A stretch of 64,000 nucleotides of DNA from Escherichia sp. E1V33 (lineage in GTDB: Bacteria; Pseudomonadota; Gammaproteobacteria; Enterobacterales; Enterobacteriaceae). Positions 26,963 through 36,500 of this stretch are shown here, in pieces (positions within the stretch are counted from its first letter, which is position 1; each line of letters starts with the position of its first letter). The notes under the pieces were generated by a model. It had not been told where the DNA came from. It ran no database searches and saw nothing but the letters and a program-made list of their open reading frames with translations. Position numbers and translations under genes: made by a program. The stretch spans positions 1 through 64,000 of the forward strand of contig NZ_RHJI01000001.1 in the NCBI RefSeq assembly GCF_004211955.1, given 5' to 3'.

Positions 26963-29120
26963 TCTTCCACTCCTTTGCGTTTGCCCGGCTGCCGCTGAGT
27001 GCCTGTGCTTTCGGTGCGTCCATCACCAGTTGCCCTTCTTTTAGCACCACTACGCGCTCAACCAGTTCAAGAATCGGCACCCGATGAGTTGCAACGATGA
27101 GCGTGCGGTTGCCAAGCCAGGGGATCATCCGCTGGATAAACTCCCGCTCGGTATGCTCATCCAGCGCGGCGCTGGGTTCATCCAGCAGGACAATGTTTGG
27201 CGATCGCAATAACATACGTGCCAGTAGAATCGACTGCCGCTGCCCACCCGATAAGCCATTACCGCCTTCCATCACCGGGTGATCCAGCCCTTTTGCCAGC
27301 CGCTTAACAAACGTTGCGCCGCCGCTTATCTCCAGCGCCTCGAAGAGCTGCGCATCGCTGGCATGTGGAGCGCCAAGCGTTAAATTTTCCCGCAGCGTGC
27401 CATAAAACAGGCGGGCGTTCTGGCTGAGGAAGCCTATGTTGCGGCGTAAATCCGCCATATCGATTTGCGACAAACTGAGACAATCAAGACGGACATCCCC
27501 TTCAACCAGCTCCATGCCGCCTGCCAGCGCCTGTAATAGCGTTGATTTTCCGGCACCGTTACGACCGAGGATTGCAAGCCTCTCGCCGGGCCTGATTTCC
27601 AGATGTGAGATCCGAAGTGGAATGCGTTGATCTTCATGGTGGTAGCGAAACTGCGCATTCTCAAAAACATAGTGACCGTGGAAGATTTCCTGATGCACCC
27701 GGTTTTCGTCGCCTCCGGTTTCACTGGGTAGTTGCATAATGCTGTCGAGTCCCGTTTTGGCTGCTTTGACCTGCTGCCAGCGGGCCAGCACGCCGCAGAG
27801 ATTTGCCATCGGCGCAATCATCCGCGAACCGAGCATTGATGCCGCCACCACGGCTCCGGTGGTCAGGGTGCCATCAATCACCATTGGCGCGCCGAACATA
27901 ATTACCGCCGCGTAAACCAGGCTTTGAACCGACATCCCCCAGTTGATTAACCCCTGCGTCAGTCGGCGGGTGCGTAAGCCAGACTCGCCCGTGATACGGA
28001 TGTAACTGTTCCATTGCTGCAAAAAACGGTTTTCTGCCTGCATCAGTTTGATATCTTCCAGCCCCTGTACGCTCTCGACCAGCACGGCATTGCGCAACGT
28101 TGCTTCGTGCGCCGCCTGATTCGCCAGTACGGCCAGTTTTTTCTGCAACAAAAGCCCTGGCAAAATCATCAGCAAGGCTGCGACCGGGGCGATCCACGCC
28201 AGCGGTGGGGCGATAATCGCCAGCACGATGATAAACAAGAAGAAAAATGGCAGATCGACAATGGTCGAAAGCGTGGAGGAGGTGATCATCTCGCGGATCT
28301 GTTCCAGCTCGCGCAGTTGGGAAATAAAGCTGCCGGTGGAGCGGGGGATGGCGCTGTTTCGTAGCCGCAGGGCGTGGCTGAATACGCGGTCGGAAATACG
28401 CATATCGGCGCGTTTGCCGAGCACATCCATAATGTGAGTACGCGCTTCGCGCAGCAAAAAGCCAAATATCACTGCGACCAGCACGCCCAGCGAGAGCACA
28501 TACAGCGTGGGATAAGATTGCGCGGGGATCACCCGATCGTACACCTGCATGGAAAAGACGATCCCGGCCAGCGAAAGAACATTAATCAAAAATGCGGCAA
28601 TCATCACCGGCAGATACGGGCGAACATCCTGCATCACCAGTTCGCGCATCCAGTCGGGCTTAAAGCGGGAAATATAGCTGTCGACGCGACGGTCTTTCAG
28701 TGCCGAGAGCGGGCGCAGTGCCGTGAGGGTGCCGATCTCCGGTAATAGCTGGCTGAGAGTGAGGCGGTTGCGTTGGCCTTCTTCTTCGCCTGTGATAAAC
28801 ACATCCAGCGCATCTTCACCGTTAAAGTTTTCGATAACAATCAGTTGCCCATTTTTTAACTCAGCCACCAGCGGTAAGCGCCACTGATTAAAATCGGGAT
28901 TGTCTGCCTCGAGAAGATGAAAGGAGAGGCCGCCCTGGCGCGCCAGCTGGGTCAGGGCCTGCGTTTTATTTTTCCCGGCAAACCACGGAGCGTTAGCCTG
29001 AATCGCTCCCGGTGAGCAGGCGATGCGGTAATGGCTGGCAGTATGGCTGATGGCTCGCGCCCACTGGCTGAGGACGCGTTCATCACAAACCTGGTTAAAC
29101 GGCGGCGCGGTGCGGGTCAT
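26943..29120 (-). CDS. Type I secretion ABC exporter (LapB/BapC-like)
   Basis: 725 residues. Residues 1-135 form a C39-like domain; the place of the catalytic cysteine is not in a recognisable active-site motif, as in exporters that do not cut their substrate. Residues 160-440 are the six-helix membrane domain. The ATPase follows: Walker A LGRNGAGKSTLL, signature LSGGQRQSI, Walker B NIVLLDEPSA and the switch histidine in VATHRVP. It drives export of the adhesin encoded upstream. Its start overlaps the end of the outer-membrane gene (ATGA). Confidence 0.94.
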   Translation of the reverse strand: MTRTAPPFNQVCDERVLSQWARAISHTASHYRIACSPGAIQANAPWFAGKNKTQALTQLARQGGLSFHLLEADNPDFNQWRLPLVAELKNGQLIVIENFNGEDALDVFITGEEEGQRNRLTLSQLLPEIGTLTALRPLSALKDRRVDSYISRFKPDWMRELVMQDVRPYLPVMIAAFLINVLSLAGIVFSMQVYDRVIPAQSYPTLYVLSLGVLVAVIFGFLLREARTHIMDVLGKRADMRISDRVFSHALRLRNSAIPRSTGSFISQLRELEQIREMITSSTLSTIVDLPFFFLFIIVLAIIAPPLAWIAPVAALLMILPGLLLQKKLAVLANQAAHEATLRNAVLVESVQGLEDIKLMQAENRFLQQWNSYIRITGESGLRTRRLTQGLINWGMSVQSLVYAAVIMFGAPMVIDGTLTTGAVVAASMLGSRMIAPMANLCGVLARWQQVKAAKTGLDSIMQLPSETGGDENRVHQEIFHGHYVFENAQFRYHHEDQRIPLRISHLEIRPGERLAILGRNGAGKSTLLQALAGGMELVEGDVRLDCLSLSQIDMADLRRNIGFLSQNARLFYGTLRENLTLGAPHASDAQLFEALEISGGATFVKRLAKGLDHPVMEGGNGLSGGQRQSILLARMLLRSPNIVLLDEPSAALDEHTEREFIQRMIPWLGNRTLIVATHRVPILELVERVVVLKEGQLVMDAPKAQALSGSRANAKEWKNENQSA

Positions 29121-30520
29121 GGCTGGATCTCCACGGACTGAATGCGGCGGTTGTTGAGGGCAAATGCCTGACGCAGCGTGCCGGTGTTATACAGGCAGTT
29201 CAGTTGCAACTGCCGAAGCTGGCTCTGGATTTGCAGTTCTGCAAAACGAGCCTGATACACTTCCTGCTCGGCGTTGAGCACATCCAGCAACGGGCGCGAA
29301 CCGAGATCGAGATATTGCTGTTGATACAGTTCGCGCGTGCGTTCGCTGAGCTGTTGCTGGCGGCGCAGAATTTGTAACGCGCTGGCGAGGCTCATTGACT
29401 GGCTGCGTGAATCCAGCAGTTTTCGCCGCACCTCAAGGCGGGTGCGTTGAATTGCCGATTGTGCCGATTCCACTGCGTGGCTGGCGGCGTTACGCCGCGC
29501 GGTCAGCCCGCCGCCCTGATAGATGGGCATCTCCACTTTGACCATCGCGGTATATTGCGTTTTATCGAGCACATCGTGGCTGGGGTATTTGTCGTTGAGA
29601 TAGTGCTGAACGGACGGTTCCAGCGAGATGGTGGGCGTCATTTGCGCATTGGCGTAATCGAGATTAGCCTGCGCTACATTTGCCTGCGCCCAGGCCGCTA
29701 ACACGGCGGGGACTAAGCGATCGTCGGGTTTGGCTTGCTCACAGCTACCGTCCAGTTTTTGGGGGAAATCATTGCTGATGGCGTTGAGCGAGTTCCAGCC
29801 AAGCATACTCATCAGCGAGGCTTTAGCGCTGTCGAGATCGGCTTGATACTGTGCCAGTTGCGAGCGTGCCGCCTCGATTCGCGCATCGGTTTGCACCACG
29901 TCAGACATCGATGTGGCGCCTTCATCGTTGCGCTGCCGGGTCAGTTTGCCGATACCGTTAAGCGCAACCAGTTGTTCTTCCGCTGTTTCGACCATCTGCT
30001 GCGCCGCCTGCACCTGTACAATGGCGTTTGCCGTTTCATGCGCCACGCTATCAATACTCAACAACACGTTGGCCTGCTCTTCGGCAGCGCCTGCGCTTTC
30101 GGCGCGCACCTGGCTTGCGACTTTGCCGAAGTCATAGAGCATTTGGGAGATCGACAACACCAGCGCGGGGCTGTAACCGTGATCGAGATAGGTATTGCTG
30201 TAGCCGTTGTTCACCCCGGCGCTAATCTGTGGGTAGTATTTTGCTTTCGCCACTTCAATCTGTTCATTTTGCGACAGTAATTTGCCGACGGCTTCGCTGA
30301 TTGAAGGATGCCAGTTCACTGCACGATCGACCGCCTCATTAAGCGTTAATGTTCCTGGCGCTGCCGGGCTGAGCGGTAATTGCGCCGCCGAGCCATCGAG
30401 AGCGGGTAGCATCTGGTCTGCGGCGAGGGTTTCAGAGGAGATCGGTAGTTCTTGTGCATTGAGACGCCCGCAACTGAGCGCCAATGTCACTAATGCCGCG
30501 ACGCAGGCCATTTTTCCCAT
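29117..30520 (-). CDS. TolC-like outer-membrane factor of the adhesin secretion system
   Basis: About 467 residues from the ATG at 30518-30520; the frame opens 16 codons upstream but only this start has a ribosome site (AAAGGGATAG) and gives a signal peptide (MGKMACVAALVTLALSCGRLNA). Two OEP repeats follow, with the typical TLNEAVDRAVNWHPSI opening and long helices. It would form the outer-membrane duct specific to this operon rather than using the housekeeping TolC. Equivalent to bapB of Salmonella by position. Confidence 0.92.
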   Translation of the reverse strand: MGKMACVAALVTLALSCGRLNAQELPISSETLAADQMLPALDGSAAQLPLSPAAPGTLTLNEAVDRAVNWHPSISEAVGKLLSQNEQIEVAKAKYYPQISAGVNNGYSNTYLDHGYSPALVLSISQMLYDFGKVASQVRAESAGAAEEQANVLLSIDSVAHETANAIVQVQAAQQMVETAEEQLVALNGIGKLTRQRNDEGATSMSDVVQTDARIEAARSQLAQYQADLDSAKASLMSMLGWNSLNAISNDFPQKLDGSCEQAKPDDRLVPAVLAAWAQANVAQANLDYANAQMTPTISLEPSVQHYLNDKYPSHDVLDKTQYTAMVKVEMPIYQGGGLTARRNAASHAVESAQSAIQRTRLEVRRKLLDSRSQSMSLASALQILRRQQQLSERTRELYQQQYLDLGSRPLLDVLNAEQEVYQARFAELQIQSQLRQLQLNCLYNTGTLRQAFALNNRRIQSVEIQP

Positions 30521-30554
30521 AACTATCCCTTTGAAAATCAAAATAACTACCGTT

Positions 30555-30580
30555 GCCCCGGCGGTCATCGCCTCCGGGGC
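30555..30580 (-). terminator. Hairpin between the adhesin gene and its secretion genes
   Basis: GCCCCGG pairs with CCGGGGC across a 12-base loop, 16 bp past the adhesin stop. No U-run follows on the minus strand, so it may only reduce read-through or protect the adhesin mRNA. Confidence 0.5.
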
Positions 30581-30595
30581 TGTTTCGCGTTTTTG

Positions 30596-33500
30596 TCAGG
30601 TCACAATGTGATTTTGTTGAATTAACTCATCGAGCGTGGTGGTGACGTTCTCCAGGGTCACGAGGTTGGTTGAGTTGAAGGTGGCGCCGCTGCCGTCGCG
30701 GTCAATGGCGATCACCGTGTTGCTGCCGTTGCTGGTGACGCTGAGATAGTTGCCAAGGGTTGCGTTATCGCCGTTCCAGCCGACTAACAGATCGCCAATA
30801 TCGATCTTGTCGCCCTGTGCCAGCGAGAAGTTGCTCCAGCTATCCGTGGTGCCGTTCCCGCCGGTGGCATCGGTGGTATTGAGTAGCTCATAGATCAACG
30901 TATCGCCGTAGGCGCTGCCGATAACGCGGTCGGCTTCGGCGGTGCTGACCACCTGCGGGTTCATCTCAATGGTTAGCGTGGCGCTGTCGCTGTGCCCGTT
31001 TTGGTCATTGAGGGTGTAGGTGAAGGTCTCCTTCGAGGTGATGTTAGCCAGTGAAACGCCGCTGTTGAGTTGGTAGGTGTAGTTCCCGTCCAGCCCCATA
31101 GTCAGTACGCCGTACTTACCGTTGATGGTGGCGGTTGCCTCACTGCCGCTCTGGGGATCAAGCGTTGCACTACTGCCGCCCGCGCCAGTGACCGTGAGAA
31201 GGGTATGGACGCTGGCAATATGGTCATCGTCATAAATATTGCCCGTGACACTGTTGCTGCCGCTGGTTTCGAAGTTATCCAGATCGACCAGCGTGCCGCG
31301 CAGACTCGGGGTAACGGTGATTTGGCCTACGCCTAACGCGCCGACATTACCCACATAATGCAGCTGATAGTTACCCGCATGTAAGTCAATGCCGGTCAAT
31401 GGAATATCGAGATTGCCGCCGAGCAGCAGGCCACCATTAAACGAACCGGCAGTTACCTGAGCGCCATTACTGTCAAGCAGAGTCCAGTTAACGGTTAAAC
31501 CGCCCAGCGATAAGAGTGAGGAGACATTAAAGTGCAACACTGCGTTATGGACGGCGGTTCCGGCGGCGACTTCAATGATTCCGCTACCGGAACCAGATGT
31601 GGCGGATAACAGTTTTGCCGCCCACGAGGCATTCCCCACGCTGTTATCCGTAAAGCTCTGCGAGGTATCCTGCAATGTGGTGACCGGCATCAGACTGCTG
31701 GTGTCATTCACCGCATCCAGCGGCTGTGGCGTGGCGGTGATATTCAGCGAGGCGCTGCTGGTATCGCCGTTCGGCGCGGTTACTGTGTAAACAAAGCTGT
31801 CTGGCGTTTTAATGCTGTCTGCGCCAATACCGCTACGCAGGGTATAGCTGTAATTCCCGGCAGCGTCGATGGTCAGCGTGCCATATTGCCCTTCAATTTC
31901 CGTGGTGCCCGTCGCCGCAATCGCCACGCCATTGACGGCGGTAACGACCGTACCTGCTGGCGCCGAGTCGTTAGTCAGAATCTCTCCCTGAGTGGTTCCG
32001 GCAAGCGAACTGACGGCGTAGCTGTGATCGGCCTGAATATCGAGATTATAAAACGTCGCCAGCGCCAGACCGCCGGAGGAGTTGAGCAGGAACAGATAGT
32101 CACCGCCCGGTAGCGTGACGGTTAACGGCGTTGAGCCACCGCCCAACAGTGCCGTGACCCAGCGTGGTTCTACCCGGTATTGTTCATACTGTTGAATGGC
32201 ATCGTTAAAGCGATAGATGTAGAGATCAAAACCGCCAAGGGTCACGCCAAGAACGCTTGCCTGAACCGTAATGGTGCGGGTTTCGCCCTCCTCAACGTTG
32301 AAAATAATGGGATCGGTCAGCCCTTCCACCAGGCTGACATCCAGCAGATTGCCAAGGCCTACGCTTGCAAGCGTAAAGCCCGTTTGATCCGACGGGCCGT
32401 TGTCGGTTGCACTCACCTGGGTATTAAAGATGAGTGAGGCGCTGTCATCGGCGGCGGTGACGCTACCCGGTGCTGGCGCGTCTCCCAGCGTCACGACCAG
32501 TTTCGCTGAGGACTGAGCGCCATCGTGGCTGAGTGTGTAGGTGAAACTTTCGCTACGCCCATAAACCGATGCCGAGGTATTGGTCAGTGTATAGGTGTAG
32601 CTCCCGTCCTGGTTAATATGCAGGAAGCCGAATTGCCCCTGCACATCTATACCGCCGGAAGGTACAGTAATCACATTACCGGTAGCATCGGTGACAGATG
32701 TCACTAAGGTTCCGGCAGGGGCGTTATCCTGACCATTGCCGGGATCGATATCGGTAATCACGTTGCCGGTATCGGTTAATTCGCCGGTAAGCGTTCCTGC
32801 GCTGGTTTTCGCCAGCGAAACATCCAGACTGGTATACGCGCCGGTTGCCAGCAGGCTGGTGTTATAGCTAACGACCCGATAATCGCCACCGGAGAGACCG
32901 TCGTAGTTGAGCGTAACGCCCGATGCGCCGAGAGTGAGCAAATCAGCAAACTGCGGTTTGGCGGTATCGACAATGGTGACCCAGGCGTTGAGTTCGGTAT
33001 CAAAACGCTGAATGACAATCTCCATTGTGCTTAACAACGACAGCACCACGCCGGTTGCGGCGGCATTGATGGTGATAGCGCCGCTACCGCCTTCATCAAT
33101 ACTGAAATTCACCGCTGCGGTGTCGGTGCCCAGCACATCTGCGACCGTTCCCAGGGCATTAACCAGCAGGAAACCGTAATCGCTATGGTGTTCATTGGTA
33201 ATGCTGGCGTTGGTTTGCAGCGCCAGGTTAATCACGTTGTCTTCAGCCAGCAGTGGCACTATCGGTGCGGTTACTGAAATGGCCGGAGAGCTGTTGCCCG
33301 CCGCATCCGTTGCGCTTACCGAAAGCACTTCGCCGTCTATTTGCCGCACCGGCAGCGTTACGCTGTAAACACCGTTGTTATTCGCCGTCGCCGTGACAGT
33401 TGTACCACCCGGTAAGGTGATGGTGACGGTGCTTCCCGCTTCGGCAATACCGTTGATGGTGCTGCCATCGGCACTCATTTGCGCCGTGGGAGAGGGCGGT

Positions 33501-36500
33501 GGTGTGGTATCAACCACAATGGTGGTTTCCAGCGACATACCGCTGGTATTACCTGCGGCATCGGTCGCAGAAATCGCAAACGCATGTGACCCCTGGGCTA
33601 AATCTTCCGCTGGGGTGTAAGTCCAGTTCCCGTCCTCATCCGCCGTCACGCTGGTGATTAGGGTGTCGTTGTCATAAATATTGATGGTGGCGTTCGCTTC
33701 GGCGGTTCCGCTGAGTTCAGGGCGCGCGTCGTTGGTGGCTTGCCCGTTAGCCAACGGCCCATTAAAGACGCCCCCGGCCACATCATCCACAACAGACGAA
33801 AGTGTGGGTACGGCGGGCAGTACGGTGTCCACCGTCAGGGTAAAGTCTGGCGATGCTGGGCTGGTATTACCGGCGCTGTCAGTGGCGGTGACGGTCAGCG
33901 TATGGAAGCCCTCGCCCAGCGGTGTTTGCGGCGTTAAGCTCCAGTTGCCCTGAGCGTTGACCATGGTGGTGCCAATTGCGACGCCATCGCTGAGAACCGT
34001 GATGGTTGCGCCCACTTCCCCGGTGCCGCTGAGCGCCGGGCGGGTTTCATTGGTGGTTTGACCGTTGGCGATGGTGCCTGTCACCGGCGTGGTATGATCC
34101 TGCACTGTCACAAGCGTTGGCGCCAGCGGTGCCATGGAATCCAGCTTAATCGTGAATGGCGTTGATTCTCCGCCTGTATTCCCGGCGCTATCCGTTGCTG
34201 CCACCGTAAAGCGATGCTCGCCCTGATCCAGCGCCTCATCAGGCGTAAAGCTCCAGTTGCCGTCATCGTCGGCACGGGTGGTGCCAATTTCCGTACCATT
34301 ATCAAAAATAGTAATAGTGGCGTTGGCTTCAGCTGTGCCGTTCAGGGTGGGTTGCGCGTCGTTAGTGAGCTGCCCGTTATTGAGTTGGCTGCTGCCTGGC
34401 TGGTCATCAATCACCGTGGTAATGACCGGGATGGCAGGTGGCAGTGTATCGACCACCAGTTCAAACGCAGAGGTGGGATTGCTGACGTTACCCGCCGCGT
34501 CGGTGACCGTCGCGGTCAGCGCATGGAAGCCCTCACCCAGCGGTGTCGTGGGGGTGTAGTTCCAGTTGCCATTTTCATCGGCTGTGGTCGTGCCAATGAC
34601 AGCGCCGTTATCGCGGATGGTCACCAGCGCATTGGCAGCCGTAGTACCCTCAAGGGTAGGGGTGTTGTCGTTGGTAATCTGCCCGGAGGTCAGAACTTGC
34701 TCGCTGCCGACGTTATCGGTTACCGAATTAATCAGCGGGGCGTCTGGTAACGTTGTCGTAATGGTAATGGTGTATTGCGCGGAAGGATCGCTCAGGTTAC
34801 CCGCGCCGTCGCTGGCGCGGACAGTAAACGTATGGTCGCCTTCCCCCGGCGTCGTTTGCGGCGTAAAGCGCCAGTTGCCGTCACTATCGGCGCTGGTGGT
34901 GCCTATTTCTGCGCCGTTGTCATAAATAGTGATAAGGGCGTTCGCTTCCGCCGTGCCGTTCAGCGTCGGCAGCGGATCGTTCGTTGCCTCGCCATTAGCG
35001 ACCGTACCGATATCTGGCGAAACGTCATCCGTAATGCTGGTGATCGTTGGCGCAACGGGCGCGACGGTATCAATGGTGATGGCATAATTGGGTGATTGAC
35101 CGCTACTGCCATCGCTGGTGAGCTGCGAGGCGGTAAAGTTGTAAGTGCCGCCCTCGCTCAGCGGCTCGGTTAGCTGGTAGCTCCAGTTGCCGCTGCCATC
35201 GGCGGTGACCGTGGTCAGCTCATCACCATTTTGATAAATCGTCACCACAGCTCCCGCTTCGGCGGTTCCCCGCAGTAGCGGCAGCGTATCGTTAGTGGTG
35301 CTTCCGTTGCCGGTAACGCCCAGACCTGGCGCCACATCATCAACCACTTCAAGCGTAGGCGGTAACGGCAGGCCCGAGTTTGACGCAGTAAACGGTGTGC
35401 CTGGCCCCAGGTTGCCTGCCGCATCCTGTGCGATAGCAATCAGGGCCGCGCCAGAGGTTTGTGCCGGAGAGAGCGTAACGCTGTATTCGCCGGTTGTGGC
35501 ATTAGCCACGGCGCTGCCGAGCACGGTGTCGCCGCTATAGATAATTACCGTACTGCCTGCTTCTGCCACACCGCTGATTCTGGTGCCATCGTCGGCGACA
35601 AAGGTCACTTCTGGCGCATCAGGCGCTACGGTATCAAGATTGAGCGTGACGGGTGTTGCCGACGAAATGGCATTACCGTTGCTGTCCTGGGCTATGAAGG
35701 TGAGGGCGTTTACACCGTTCGTTAATGGAACATCCACCGACCAGGTGCCATTTTCCCCGACGGTAACCGTCGCCACGGGAACGGCCCCATTATTGTTATA
35801 AATCGCAATAGTCGAGCCGGGGATCCCGCTGCCGCTCACTGTTGGCGAGGTATCGTTGGTCAGGCCGCCATTGGTTAACGGCCCGGTAATTGCCGCCACA
35901 TCATCCTCAATATCGGTTACCAGTAGCGGCGTGGTATTCACGCTAAACGATACGCTGTTGGAATCGCCGCTGGGGTTGCCTGCCGCATCGGTCGCTCTGG
36001 CGGTCAGCGTGTAGCTACCATTGGTCAGCGGGGTTGTTGGGGTAATACTCCACTGACCCTCGGTCACCGTGGCTGTGCCGATAACCGTAGTGCCATTGTA
36101 TAAGGTGATTGTTGTGCCATCGATGCCGCGACCATTGATGGTCGGCGTGTTGTCGTCGGTGATCGCCCCGTTTGCCAGATTGCCCGTGTAGGTGCCCGCA
36201 TTATCATTGACAGTATCAATGGTCGGTGCAGCAGGTGGGGTGAGATCGATATTGAGCGAAATTGCCGTCGACGGCTCGCTGATATTGCCCGCCGGATCGG
36301 TTGCCGTGATGGTTATCTGATAGCTGCCCTCAGGAAGTTCAGTTTGTGGGGTAAAGCTCCAGTTGCCGTCAGCATCGACGATTGCCGTTCCCAGCGGCGT
36401 GGTGTTGTCATCAAGATAAACCGAAATGACATCACCTGCGGTGCCCGTGCCGCTAAAGGTTGGTGTGGTGTCGTTGGTATTGCCATTAGTGACAACACCG

